From Marinobacter halodurans (GTDB lineage Bacteria; Pseudomonadota; Gammaproteobacteria; Pseudomonadales; Oleiphilaceae): 64,000 nucleotides of DNA. The stretch is taken from contig NZ_SJDL01000023.1 of assembly GCF_004327985.1 (NCBI RefSeq), positions 19,463-83,462 of the forward strand, read 5' to 3'. A model generated the notes under the pieces. The model worked only from the letters and a program-made list of their open reading frames with translations. It had not been told where the DNA came from and did not search any database. The position numbers were made by a program, and so were the translations under genes. This document shows, piece by piece, positions 39,588 to 48,188 of this stretch. Numbering within the stretch: the first letter of the stretch is position 1; the number at the start of each line of letters is the position of its first letter.

Positions 39588-41027
39588 TCAAGCCTGCTCG
39601 GCAGCGATGGCCGGTGTATCCAGGTCGTCCTGCTCCCTGCGACCGCGCATCAGCAGCCAGACCAGCATCACCGAGGAGGATGCAAGGCCGATGGGGCCGG
39701 CCACACTCAGCGGCAAACCGAAGCCGATCTCGGCGGAAAACAGGTAGGCATTCACGACTCCGGTCATGAAGGTCGCAGGAACCGTGCAAACCCAGTGGAA
39801 CTTGCCATGGCGCTTAAGCCAGGCCGCGGCGGCCCACAGCATGATGACCGCGGTCATCTGGTTGGCCCAGCCGAAGTAGCGCCAGATCACATTGAAGTCC
39901 ATCAGGCTGATGGCAAAGCCGACCGCAAACAGTGGCAGGGCGATCATCAGACGTTTGGTGATGGGTTTCTGGTCGAACTTCAGGAAGTCGGACAGGATCA
40001 AGCGGGCTGCACGAAAAGACGTATCGCCAGAGGTAATGGGCAGGACGACCACCCCAAGAATGGCCAGGATGCCGCCAATCCCGCCCAGCAGTGAGGTGGC
40101 CACATCGTTGACCACGGCGGCGGGCCCCCCCTGGGCAAGGGTGGCGTTCAGGGCTTCGGGGCTGTCGTAGAAGGACATCCCCAGGGTTGCCCAGATCAGT
40201 GCAATCACGCCTTCGCCGATCATCGCACCGTAGAACACGAAGCGGCCATTGCTCTCGTTTTCCATGCAGCGTGCCATCAGCGGCGATTGCGTGGCATGGA
40301 AGCCGGACAGGGCGCCACAGGCAATGGTGATAAACAACAGCGGCCACAGCGGCAGATCCTGCGGGTGCAGGTTCTCAAGGGTGATGCCGGCGGCGTAGAA
40401 CGACTTGTCGCTGACCGCCAGGCCAATCAGCAGGCCAACGGACATGAACACCAGCAGTGCGCCGAACAGCGGGTAGAGACGGCCGATGATCTTGTCGATG
40501 GGCACCAGGGTGGCGATCAGGTAGTAGCCGAAAATGACAGCCACCCAGACCGGTACCGATGTTCCGGACAGGTTGCCCAGCAGCTTGGCCGGCCCCAGGG
40601 TAAAGACGACCCCGACCAGTAACAGCAGCAACACCGCGAAACTGTTCATGAAATGTTTGGCGGCGGTACCCAGTTCGCGACCGACCACGGTCGGTACCGA
40701 CGCACCACCGGCGCGCACCGACAGCATGCCGGAGAAGTAGTCGTGCACGGCACCGGCGAAGATGGAGCCGAAAACAATCCACAGCAGGGCGGTGGGGCCG
40801 TAGAGCGCCCCCAGGATCGGGCCGAAGATCGGCCCCAGGCCGGCGATGTTGAGCAACTGCACCAGATACACCTTCCGGGTGGACATGGGTACGTAGTCAA
40901 CACCGTCGTTGTTGGTAAAGGCCGGTGTCTGGCGCTCCGGCCTGGTGCCGAAAATCCGCTCAATGATTTTTCCGTAGATGAAGTAGCCGCTGATCAGCAA
41001 AGCGACACCCAGTAAGAACCACTGCAT
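39588..41027 (-). CDS. cstA: CstA-family pyruvate/peptide transporter, short form
   Basis: A 479-residue, many-helix membrane protein starting at ATG 41027 (AAGGGG upstream). CstA signatures are clear: AGLGPIFGPILGALYGPTALLW, shown here in part, and SGDTSFRAARLILSD. E. coli CstA and BtsT are about 700 residues, so this is a short member lacking some C-terminal helices. The family imports pyruvate and possibly peptides during carbon limitation. The BtsR/BtsS-like two-component pair immediately upstream on the same strand, which in E. coli senses pyruvate and activates btsT, supports a pyruvate role. Confidence 0.88.
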   Translation of the reverse strand: MQWFLLGVALLISGYFIYGKIIERIFGTRPERQTPAFTNNDGVDYVPMSTRKVYLVQLLNIAGLGPIFGPILGALYGPTALLWIVFGSIFAGAVHDYFSGMLSVRAGGASVPTVVGRELGTAAKHFMNSFAVLLLLLVGVVFTLGPAKLLGNLSGTSVPVWVAVIFGYYLIATLVPIDKIIGRLYPLFGALLVFMSVGLLIGLAVSDKSFYAAGITLENLHPQDLPLWPLLFITIACGALSGFHATQSPLMARCMENESNGRFVFYGAMIGEGVIALIWATLGMSFYDSPEALNATLAQGGPAAVVNDVATSLLGGIGGILAILGVVVLPITSGDTSFRAARLILSDFLKFDQKPITKRLMIALPLFAVGFAISLMDFNVIWRYFGWANQMTAVIMLWAAAAWLKRHGKFHWVCTVPATFMTGVVNAYLFSAEIGFGLPLSVAGPIGLASSSVMLVWLLMRGRREQDDLDTPAIAAEQA

Positions 41028-41138
41028 GGCTTTCCCCTTATTGTCTTTGTTGGACTGGTTGGAGGGCAAAGCTTACGAAGGGGGTGGCCGGGAGGCTGCC
41101 GATTTTTGCCTGAGCGGTCGAATCGGGTTGTTGAGCGG

Positions 41139-41831
41139 TCAGAATGGCAGCAGGTATTTATCCCTGAGCTGCTTCAGGTAACGACGCGAGACCGGAATCA
41201 AAGCACCGTGACGGGTTTCGATTTCGGCCCCGCTCTCTTTCTGGGTGATCGCCCCGATGGCATCGGGGTTGACCAGGTACCGTCGGTGTGTGCGGATGAG
41301 TGGCAGGCGCGCTTCCAGCGTCTTCAGGGGCAGTTGGCAGTGGAGTTCCTCGCCACCGACCTGGACCTGGGTGCCGGTCAGGTCAACATAGGCGCAATCA
41401 ATCTCGGCCGGCGAAACCAGCCGTACCTTGTTGCCCTGGTAGCAGGCCAGCTTCTCCAGGGGCGTTGCCTCGCCAATACCCAGTGCTTCAATCCGCTTCA
41501 GGGTGCGGGCCAGTCGATCCGGGTCAACGGGCTTGAGCAGGAAGTCCAGAGCGGCTTCGTCAAAGGCTTCCAGTGCGAACTGCTGGTGGGCGGTCACGAA
41601 GACCAGCAGTGGCCGCGGTTCGGACAGCAGGCTGCTGACATCGACCCCGGACAGCCCCGGCATGTCCCCGTCCAGGAAGACCACGTCGGGATGCAGCGAT
41701 TTGACCTTGAGCAGGGCCTCCTTGCCGTTGCCCGCTTCCCCGACCACCTTGACACCACCGGCTTCGCCCAACAGCGCCGCCAGTTCTTCCCGTGCAAGGG
41801 GTTCATCGTCCACGATCAGGGCACGAATCAT
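41139..41831 (-). CDS. btsR: LytTR-family response regulator (BtsR-like)
   Basis: A 230-residue regulator: receiver domain with DDEP near the start, phospho-acceptor region FLDGDMPGLSG and LLKPVDP, then a C-terminal LytTR DNA-binding domain (LIRTHRRYLVNPDAIGAI). Length and order match E. coli BtsR (YehT). Its start overlaps the kinase stop by 4 bp. The likely target is the adjacent cstA. Confidence 0.92.
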   Translation of the reverse strand: MIRALIVDDEPLAREELAALLGEAGGVKVVGEAGNGKEALLKVKSLHPDVVFLDGDMPGLSGVDVSSLLSEPRPLLVFVTAHQQFALEAFDEAALDFLLKPVDPDRLARTLKRIEALGIGEATPLEKLACYQGNKVRLVSPAEIDCAYVDLTGTQVQVGGEELHCQLPLKTLEARLPLIRTHRRYLVNPDAIGAITQKESGAEIETRHGALIPVSRRYLKQLRDKYLLPF

Positions 41832-43507
41832 GACAGGGTACCTCTTGGCCAGGTCAGTTTAGCACGCGTGTATTGCCCCGGCTGGTGCTGGAGTTGGAGG
41901 CTGCAAGCGGCGCCCAGGGCGGCGAAACGCTCGCGGACCAGGGTCAGTCCCAGGCCGTCGGTCTGTTGCGGCGCCTGTGCCGCGCTATCCTCCACCTGTA
42001 CGCAGATATTGTCGCCGTCCAGGTACGCGGAAAGCCGCACCCGGCCGCCGGCTTCGGCACGGCTGATGCCGTGCTTAATCGCGTTTTCCACCAGCGTCTG
42101 GATGGCCAGCGCCGGGACCTTCTCGTCCTCCACGTCTTCATCGAGTTCTTCGACGAAACTGAGGCGGTCGCCGAACCGGGCCTTCTCGATTGCCAGGTAG
42201 TGGCTGACATGGGCGAACTCCCGAGCCAGCGAAACGGTCACGCTGTTGCGCCCCAGGTTGCCGCGCAGGAACTCCGCCAGGTGGACAATCAGGCCGCGCG
42301 CCTCATGCGGTGCCCGGCGCAATACGGCGGCCACGGTATTCAGGCTGTTGAACAGGAAGTGGGGGTTCACTTTGGCTTCCAGCGCCCGCAGCTCGGCTTC
42401 TGCCAGCAGCGTCCGGCTGGCCTGCAACTGGCTGTGCAGGATCTGGTTGGACAGCACGCCGGCAATGCCGACGCCCAGACTGCGGTTGAGGTTGCGAAAG
42501 AGTTTGTGTTTGGGCTCGTACAGCTTGATGGTACCGATTACCTCCCGCTCGCCCTTCAGCGGCACCACCAGGGAAGACCCCAGCTCGCAGCCGGCGGCTA
42601 TCGAGCACTGGTAGGGTGTGGTCAGGCCATCGGCGAACACCACCTTGTTGTCGCGAATGGCCTCCAGTGTAATGGTCGACGCAATGGGACATCCCACCTT
42701 GTGGTGATCGGCTCCCACGCCGGTAAAGCCCAGAATCCGGTCGCGATCGGTGATGGCCACCGCCGCAACCCCGGTCTCGTCCTTGACCACCTCGGCAATG
42801 GCCTGCGCCGAGTGGGCATTGAAGCCGTTGTCCAGCAGGCCGACGCAGCGACGGGCAATGCGCAACGCCCGCTGGGATAGGCGGGACGCCAGCTCATCGG
42901 CCTGGAACTTGGCGTCACGGATAAAGCCCATGAACAGCGCCGCTCCCAGGGAGTTGGCCACCATCATCGGCAGGGCAATGGCTTTGACCAGGGCCAGGGC
43001 CTGATCAAAGGGCTTGGCCACTACCAACAGGATGAGCATCTGGCTGGCTTCCGCGATCACCCCCAGCAGGAGTGCCTGCCAGGGATTGAAAATCCGCTCG
43101 GCCTGGCCGCGTCTCATCCAGAAGGCATGCACCATGCCTGCCAGAAAACCCTCCCAGGTGGTCGAAATGGCGCAGGCCAGATCGGTAAAACCGCCCAGGG
43201 AATAGCGATGCAGACCCCCGGACAGGCCGACGGCGGTGCCCACCAGGGGCCCGCCCAGCAGGCCGCCGAGGATGGCGCCGATGGCACGGGTATTGGCAAT
43301 GGCGTCCAGGGTTTGCTGGCCGAAATAGGTGCCCAGGATGCAAAAGCCGGAAAAGATGGCATAGACCATCAACTTGTGGATCGGCCAGTTGGAGAGATTG
43401 GCCAGGGGGCGGAACAGCGGGGTCTTCGAGAACAGGTAGGCGATGAGCAGATAGACGCTCATCTGCTGAAGCAACGGCACTACCAGTCCTACATCAATTG
43501 ATTCCAT
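41828..43507 (-). CDS. btsS: LytS-family sensor histidine kinase (BtsS-like)
   Basis: A 559-residue kinase from ATG 43507 (E. coli BtsS 561); a longer start is possible but lacks support. Six or so transmembrane helices of the 5TMR-LYT type (about 5-190), a GAF domain (about 230-345, CSIAAGCELGSSLVVPL), then the His-kinase motif EAKVNPHFLFNSLNT and an HATPase (TLVENAIKHGIS). BtsS binds pyruvate in E. coli. Together with btsR and cstA it forms a self-contained pyruvate-sensing and uptake module. Confidence 0.92.
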   Translation of the reverse strand: MESIDVGLVVPLLQQMSVYLLIAYLFSKTPLFRPLANLSNWPIHKLMVYAIFSGFCILGTYFGQQTLDAIANTRAIGAILGGLLGGPLVGTAVGLSGGLHRYSLGGFTDLACAISTTWEGFLAGMVHAFWMRRGQAERIFNPWQALLLGVIAEASQMLILLVVAKPFDQALALVKAIALPMMVANSLGAALFMGFIRDAKFQADELASRLSQRALRIARRCVGLLDNGFNAHSAQAIAEVVKDETGVAAVAITDRDRILGFTGVGADHHKVGCPIASTITLEAIRDNKVVFADGLTTPYQCSIAAGCELGSSLVVPLKGEREVIGTIKLYEPKHKLFRNLNRSLGVGIAGVLSNQILHSQLQASRTLLAEAELRALEAKVNPHFLFNSLNTVAAVLRRAPHEARGLIVHLAEFLRGNLGRNSVTVSLAREFAHVSHYLAIEKARFGDRLSFVEELDEDVEDEKVPALAIQTLVENAIKHGISRAEAGGRVRLSAYLDGDNICVQVEDSAAQAPQQTDGLGLTLVRERFAALGAACSLQLQHQPGQYTRAKLTWPRGTLS

Positions 43508-43678
43508 CTTTGCCCAACACGGATAGGATCGAAGATCCTGAATATACCAGATGAGCGTCAAAGGGGGCCTGTATCATGTCGACCGGACGGGAAATGCCGG
43601 CCCGGAAGCCGACATCGTGGCGCGGGGCATGGCGTGACCTGGCCCAAGCCTTCCAGGCGACATTTGATTCGCTGTAAG

Positions 43679-43706
43679 GGGCCTGCCGGAGTCACCGGTC
43701 AGGCCC
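43679..43706 (-). terminator. stem-loop after the DgcA-like gene
   Basis: GGGCCTG-A-CCGG and CCGG-CAGGCCC (minus-strand reading) make a stable stem with a single bulge just downstream of the stop at 43714. The following T content is poor (CCTTA). Confidence 0.55.
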
Positions 43707-43713
43707 TGCAGAT

Positions 43714-45750
43714 TTACATATCCTTCAACAGACGCAGTGCATCGTAGATTGCAGCGTGGGTGTTACGGGTATGGACGGCGTCACCGATCCGGAAAAGCTG
43801 GAATTTTCCTTCGGGATTACGGACCACCGACTGCGGCTCACCCGATACCAACTGGTCATGGGATAGTTCACCACGATTGGATGAATGTGGCTTGAGATCG
43901 AAATACAGCCCATCGAGGGGGATGATGCCGTGGTTGACGACCACCTGGTCGACTACTCGCTTATCAGTAACCAGACCGTAGTCGCTGCCAATGCGGGCCT
44001 CGAGTTCGTGGCCCCGTTTCTCCACGGACTCAAGACGATAGGTTACTGTAAAGGTTGTATCCAGGGCCTGGAGCGTGCGCATGTACGGCACGAGGTTCAT
44101 CGCCATGACTTCAGGAGCGAATGACCGGTCAGGGGTTATGATTTCAACGGCAGCACCTGTTTTGGCAATAATTTCTGCGGCCTGAAGGCCTGAGTGATCT
44201 CCGGCGTCGTCATAGATCAGGACATTTTTGCCGGGTTTGACATCACCAGAGATGATGTCCCAGGCGGAAATCACGTGCTCGTTGCCTTTTGTCAGGACTT
44301 CCGTGTCCGGAAGGCCGCCGGTCGCTATGATCACGACATCCGGGCTTTCCGCTTCAACGGTCCCGGCCTCAGCCCAGGTGTTGAATTCGAACCGAACGCC
44401 AAGGCGCTCACATTGAGCCATGCGCCAGTCGATGATCTGCATCATTTCCCTGCGCCGTTCACTTTGTGCCGTCAGGCGGATTTGCCCCCCTGGATTGCTT
44501 GCGGCTTCGAATACAACAACCTCATGTCCTCTTTCGCCGGCAACACGAGCAGCCTCCAGACCGCCAGGGCCGGAGCCGACGATGACGATCTTTTTGCGTA
44601 CCCCGGCCTTCTCGATGGTATGCGGCATGCTCTCTTCGCGACCGGTCGCGGCATTATGGATGCAGAAGGCTGCGCCGCCCTGGTAGATCCGGTCGAGGCA
44701 ATAGTTTGCGCCAACGCAGGGCCGAATCTCATCTTCACGTTTTTCGATGATTTTGCGGACAATGTGCGGATCCGTCATATGGGCACGGGTCATACCGACC
44801 AGGTCGACCTTGCCGGAATCAATCGCATAACGTGCTGTCGCCACATCCGGAATTTTCGCGGCATGGAATACCGGGAAGTCCGTTGCGGCCCTGATTTCGC
44901 CGGCAAAATCCAGATGGGGGCTATTGGCCATGCCCTGGATCGGAATGACGTCCGTGAGCCCGGGATCGGTATCGATATGGCCCCTGACGACGTTCAGGAA
45001 GTCAATCATGCCACTGTCTTTAAGGAGGCGGGACACCTCAAGGCCTTCCTCGTTATCGATGCCGCCGGGCAGGCATTCGTCACCGGTGTATCGTATACCG
45101 ACGATAAAGTCCGGCCCGACACGCTTACGGATCTCACCAAGGACATCAAACGTGAAGCGCATGCGATTCTCCAGGGAACCGCCGTATGGCCCGTCAAGCT
45201 CATTGGTAAGGGGGGACCAGAACTGGTCCATCAGGTGGCCGTATGCCTGCAGCTCAATACCATCCATGCCACCTGCCTTCATACGTTCAGCCGCATCGGC
45301 GTAGTCACTGATGATGCGGGCAATATCCCAGTCTTCCAGTTGTTTGGGAAATGAACGGTGAGAGCGCTCCCGCTTGTGTGACGGTGAGACAACGGGCAGC
45401 CAGTTGTCTTTGTCCCAGCGGGTACGGCGTCCAAGGTGGGTAAGCTGGATCATTATGGCGGCGCCGTGCTCATGGACGGCGTCGGTCATGTCTTTCATCC
45501 AGGGGACGATTTCGTCCTTATAGACGAGCAAATTATTAAAAACAGGTGGACTGTCTCTCGAGACGGCTGCAGAACCGGCCGTCATCGTCATAGCGACACC
45601 GCCCCTGGCACGCTCGACATGGTATTCGCGATACCGCCCCTTGGGCATGCCATCTTCAGGGTAGGCAGGCTCGTGAGCCGTCATGATGATACGATTGCGC
45701 AGCTTCAGGTGCTTCAGCTGGTAAGGCTGTAGCAGTGGATCACTGGACAT
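43714..45750 (-). CDS. DgcA-like NADH:flavin oxidoreductase (N-demethylase type)
   Basis: A 678-residue protein with an FMN TIM barrel (HLKLRNRIIMTAHEPAY) and a C-terminal FAD/NAD-binding half (IVGSGPGGLEAARVAGERG). It matches, motif by motif from memory, Pseudomonas DgcA (dimethylglycine catabolism) and N-methylproline demethylases better than FadH. The iron-sulfur segment reads CVGANYC then AFCIHNAATGRE: the position that is the second Cys of FadH's CIACNQAC is Ala here, as remembered for DgcA. Such enzymes oxidise tertiary or secondary N-methyl amines. No second subunit lies nearby. It is divergent from a TetR regulator that probably senses its substrate. GAGGAG precedes the ATG. Confidence 0.82.
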   Translation of the reverse strand: MSSDPLLQPYQLKHLKLRNRIIMTAHEPAYPEDGMPKGRYREYHVERARGGVAMTMTAGSAAVSRDSPPVFNNLLVYKDEIVPWMKDMTDAVHEHGAAIMIQLTHLGRRTRWDKDNWLPVVSPSHKRERSHRSFPKQLEDWDIARIISDYADAAERMKAGGMDGIELQAYGHLMDQFWSPLTNELDGPYGGSLENRMRFTFDVLGEIRKRVGPDFIVGIRYTGDECLPGGIDNEEGLEVSRLLKDSGMIDFLNVVRGHIDTDPGLTDVIPIQGMANSPHLDFAGEIRAATDFPVFHAAKIPDVATARYAIDSGKVDLVGMTRAHMTDPHIVRKIIEKREDEIRPCVGANYCLDRIYQGGAAFCIHNAATGREESMPHTIEKAGVRKKIVIVGSGPGGLEAARVAGERGHEVVVFEAASNPGGQIRLTAQSERRREMMQIIDWRMAQCERLGVRFEFNTWAEAGTVEAESPDVVIIATGGLPDTEVLTKGNEHVISAWDIISGDVKPGKNVLIYDDAGDHSGLQAAEIIAKTGAAVEIITPDRSFAPEVMAMNLVPYMRTLQALDTTFTVTYRLESVEKRGHELEARIGSDYGLVTDKRVVDQVVVNHGIIPLDGLYFDLKPHSSNRGELSHDQLVSGEPQSVVRNPEGKFQLFRIGDAVHTRNTHAAIYDALRLLKDM

Positions 45751-45851
45751 GATCGGACTCCTCTATGACTCGGCGAACCACCTGGTGAAAAGGGGGCGGC
45801 ATGATCATGGGTTCGCGGTTCGATGCCTCGACCTCGATCAAATCAAGGAAT

Positions 45852-45908
45852 GTACAGTGGTGTCAATCAAAATCGACGGTAATGTTTTTTAAATTGACAT
45901 ACCTGTAC
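45852..45908. promoter_or_regulatory. large inverted-repeat operator over two divergent promoters
   Basis: GTACAGTGGTGTCAAT (45852-45867) and ATTGACATACCTGTAC (45893-45908) are inverted repeats agreeing in 13 of 16 positions, 25 bp apart. Each arm contains a perfect TTGACA -35 hexamer: plus strand 45894-45899 for tetR, minus strand 45861-45866 for the oxidoreductase. A bound repressor would therefore shut both promoters. Confidence 0.65.
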
Positions 45909-45938
45909 AGTTCAATGGCTAGCTGGAACAAGGCTGTT

Positions 45939-46571
45939 ATGAAAAGAACGAGTACAAGCGAAAGCGGATGGCGTGGTTCACCGGATTTATGGGTCAGCGC
46001 CGCGCGGGATGTTTTTCTTGCGTCGGGTATTGAGAACGTAAAAATTGCGACGCTGTCGAAGCGCCTCAACCTGTCAAGAACCAGCTTCTACTGGTTTTTC
46101 AGTGATCGGGAAGAGCTGCTTGCAGCACTGATGAACACATGGAAAGACAAGAATACCGGAGGGATTGTCAGACAGTCTCAGGCATACGCCGATTCGTTGG
46201 CGGAAGCTACGTTGAATGTCTTTGATTGCTGGCTTGATGAAACGCTTTTTGATTCGAAGTTTGAATTCGCAATCAGGAGCTGGGCTCTTCAATCAGCAGA
46301 GATACAACAGGAGGTGCAGGCGGCGGATGCGCAAAGGCTGGAGGCTTTGACTTCCATGTTTGAACGCTTCGGATATGACAATAAAGCCGCTGATGTGCAC
46401 GCAAGAACGGTATACCTGGTCCAGATTGGATATATATCCATGCAGGCCAAGGAGGATTTGGCCGTCCGAATGGAGAGGATTCCCGAGTACATAAAAACGT
46501 TCACAGGGACCTATCCAAAAAAGAACGAAATTGAGAGGTTCCATCACCGGCACGGCTATGTTCCGCAATGA
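45939..46571 (+). CDS. TetR/AcrR-family regulator
   Basis: A 210-residue regulator starting at ATG 45939; an earlier in-frame start would read through the operator and is rejected. The N-terminal HTH is typical (VFLASGIENVKIATLSKRLNL then SRTSFYWFFSDREELL, residues about 23-62), and a helical ligand-binding domain follows with a conserved-looking WALQSAEIQQEVQAAD. Divergence from the DgcA-like enzyme and the shared operator make that gene the probable target. Its stop lies about 30 bp from the left boundary of the cassette region. Confidence 0.9.
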   Translation: MKRTSTSESGWRGSPDLWVSAARDVFLASGIENVKIATLSKRLNLSRTSFYWFFSDREELLAALMNTWKDKNTGGIVRQSQAYADSLAEATLNVFDCWLDETLFDSKFEFAIRSWALQSAEIQQEVQAADAQRLEALTSMFERFGYDNKAADVHARTVYLVQIGYISMQAKEDLAVRMERIPEYIKTFTGTYPKKNEIERFHHRHGYVPQ

Positions 46572-46599
46572 CCGAAGCCGGTCGTCTCTCTGCCTCGCG

Positions 46600-46677
46600 C
46601 CCTAACGCCTGCGGCAAGGGGGCGGCATCGAGTGTTATCGATGCGCGCCCACGATCCGGTTGATCTCCTGGTTATGG
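46600..46677 (-). repeat. attC-like site following the dehydratase cassette
   Basis: Read on the minus strand: outer element CCATAAC (46677-46671), a long stem-loop GGGCG-c-GCATCGA / TCGATGC-c-GCCC, and core GTTAGGG (46606-46600). The outer element is complementary, with one mismatch, to the start of the same cassette (GTTATAGG at 47611), as expected for a cassette whose two ends were joined in a circle. The dehydratase stop codon lies in the outer element. The last base of the core departs from GTTRRRY. Confidence 0.5.
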
Positions 46678-47598
46678 GGCGTGTTTGCTGCTCTTCCATT
46701 CCCTGATCTGGTCAATCGTGGACGTAGCTCCGCCACATACCACGACCAGGATATTGCTGAAACTTTCGAGTTCTGATGCATTCTCATAGGCCACTGCCAG
46801 GCTCGCTCCGCAGGCAGGCTCTACCAAGATGCGATGATCGGCAAGAAAACGCTCGCAGGCAGACAGCGCGCTTTGGTCTGATACCACGACACTGTGGATC
46901 CGGTGATTCTTCGACCATTGGAAGGCCTTCTCGCAAACACGCTTGGCACCAAGCGAGGTGGCGATGCTGGTAATCCGTTCCAGCTCGACGGTATGACCGG
47001 CCCTTACGGCTGCGTGAAATGATGCCGCCCCGGCCGTTTCCACGGCGAAAACGGGGATATCACTCCACCCGTTGCGATGAAGCCCTTCCACCACGCCTGA
47101 AAGCAGCCCGCCACCGCCGACGGAAAGTACCACAGCGTCGGGCTTCAGACCGGAGCGAAAGACTTCATCAACCAGCGTAGCGTGGCCCTGCCAAAGCAGC
47201 GGATCATCAAAGGGATGAAGAAACGCATCCGATGCACCAACCAACGATTGTGCAAAGGCGTTGGCTTCCTGCCAGGAGATGCCGTGCACGATGACCTCCG
47301 CGTTCTCCAACTGCAGGAGTTCCTTTGCCCTTTCGGTGGTCGTTTCCGGCACCACAACCGTAACCGGAACACCAAGCCGGCGACCAGCGTAGGCGACGGC
47401 CAAGCCGGCGTTGCCTCCGGATGACGAAACGAACCTACGGGCACCCTGAGCCAGGTAGGTTTCACAGGCATGGCCAATGCCCCGTATCTTGAATGAACCG
47501 GGTGGCTGCAGTGCATCGAGCTTAATCCAGACTGAGCGTCCTGTGATGACGCTCATTGCGCGGGATTCAATAAGCGGAGTCTCAATGTGTAGTTTCAT
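46672..47598 (-). CDS. PLP-dependent serine/threonine dehydratase, in an integron-type cassette
   Basis: A 308-residue fold-type II PLP enzyme resembling L-serine/L-threonine dehydratases (mammalian SDS is about 327 aa). The Schiff-base Lys is K37 in PPGSFKIRGIGHACE; SSSGGNAGLAVAYAGRRLG binds the substrate carboxylate and phosphate, and VLSVGGGGLLSG binds the PLP phosphate. It converts Ser/Thr to pyruvate or 2-oxobutyrate plus ammonia. The ATG lies only 13 bp after the core site GTTATAG, with no conventional promoter, and the stop is inside an attC-like site: both are typical of gene cassettes. Expression would depend on upstream read-through. Confidence 0.85.
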   Translation of the reverse strand: MKLHIETPLIESRAMSVITGRSVWIKLDALQPPGSFKIRGIGHACETYLAQGARRFVSSSGGNAGLAVAYAGRRLGVPVTVVVPETTTERAKELLQLENAEVIVHGISWQEANAFAQSLVGASDAFLHPFDDPLLWQGHATLVDEVFRSGLKPDAVVLSVGGGGLLSGVVEGLHRNGWSDIPVFAVETAGAASFHAAVRAGHTVELERITSIATSLGAKRVCEKAFQWSKNHRIHSVVVSDQSALSACERFLADHRILVEPACGASLAVAYENASELESFSNILVVVCGGATSTIDQIREWKSSKHAP

Positions 47599-47604
47599 AG
47601 GTAC

Positions 47605-47653
47605 CTATAACGCCTAAGCTCAGTTGCCGGTCGGCTGAAGCGCCGTGTTGGGC
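47605..47653 (-). repeat. attC-like site following the exported-protein cassette
   Basis: On the minus strand: GCCCAAC (47653-47647, matching RYYYAAC), inner arms GGCGCTTCAGCCG and CGGCAACTGAGC, and core GTTATAG (47611-47605). GCCCAAC is exactly complementary to GTTGGGC at the start of the same cassette (48195-48189), the defining relation between the two ends of a cassette. At 49 bp it is shorter than most attC sites, and the right core departs from GTTRRRY. Confidence 0.65.
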
Positions 47654-47660
47654 CTATGCG

Positions 47661-48152
47661 TTACTCTGCCCTGGCATCGGCGCCGTGCTCGGAGAGCTGG
47701 GCGCCGAACCATCGATGTATGGCCGTCAGCAATCGCAGGCTGTTGGTTTTGAAGGTTATTTGTGCACCTTCAGGAAGCTCCGAGTAAGAAACCCCGATTT
47801 GCGAGGCACTTGCTTCGAGTTCCTTAAGCCCCGGCATGTCCGAACCATGCAGTTTAGCAGGATCTGAGTAGTCGCCACGTTGGAACCTCCCGGCCTCATG
47901 CTCCAGGTGATGCCGTATAAGCGCGACCTGATCGGCATCACGACGGTCTCTGACCAGGATTCGCTCGACACCCCCGGACTCCGTCATCCTGAAAATGTGG
48001 ATCGTCTTTGACACGTCAAAGGGCATGACGCCGTGGGACATCCCATGAATGCGTTCTTGCGTCGTTTGGGCAAACGCCAACGAGCTGTTTAACAGCAAAA
48101 GCACGGTTACCACTTTCGCTATGCAGCAGAAATCAGATCGCGACACGCTCAT
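47661..48152 (-). CDS. exported protein of unknown function, in an integron-type cassette
   Basis: A 163-residue protein from ATG 48152, chosen because GGGGAA lies upstream; ATGs at 48164 and 48167 are alternatives. A Sec signal peptide (IAKVVTVLLLLNSSLAFAQ) is followed by a compact domain with MSHGVMPFDVSKTIHIFRMT and HLEHEAGRFQRGDYSDP. Similar proteins are, as I recall, sometimes labelled aspartate carbamoyltransferase, but this protein has none of that enzyme's motifs and is far too short. It sits between a core site at 48189 and an attC-like site at 47605. Function unknown; His-rich loops might bind metal. Confidence 0.75.
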   Translation of the reverse strand: MSVSRSDFCCIAKVVTVLLLLNSSLAFAQTTQERIHGMSHGVMPFDVSKTIHIFRMTESGGVERILVRDRRDADQVALIRHHLEHEAGRFQRGDYSDPAKLHGSDMPGLKELEASASQIGVSYSELPEGAQITFKTNSLRLLTAIHRWFGAQLSEHGADARAE

Positions 48153-48188
48153 GGATTTCCCCATCATCTCACAGGATCAATTTATCTT

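Noticed and set aside
44194..45354. 386-residue open frame on the + strand
   Set aside because: Antisense to the DgcA-like gene, whose flavin and Fe-S motifs are intact.
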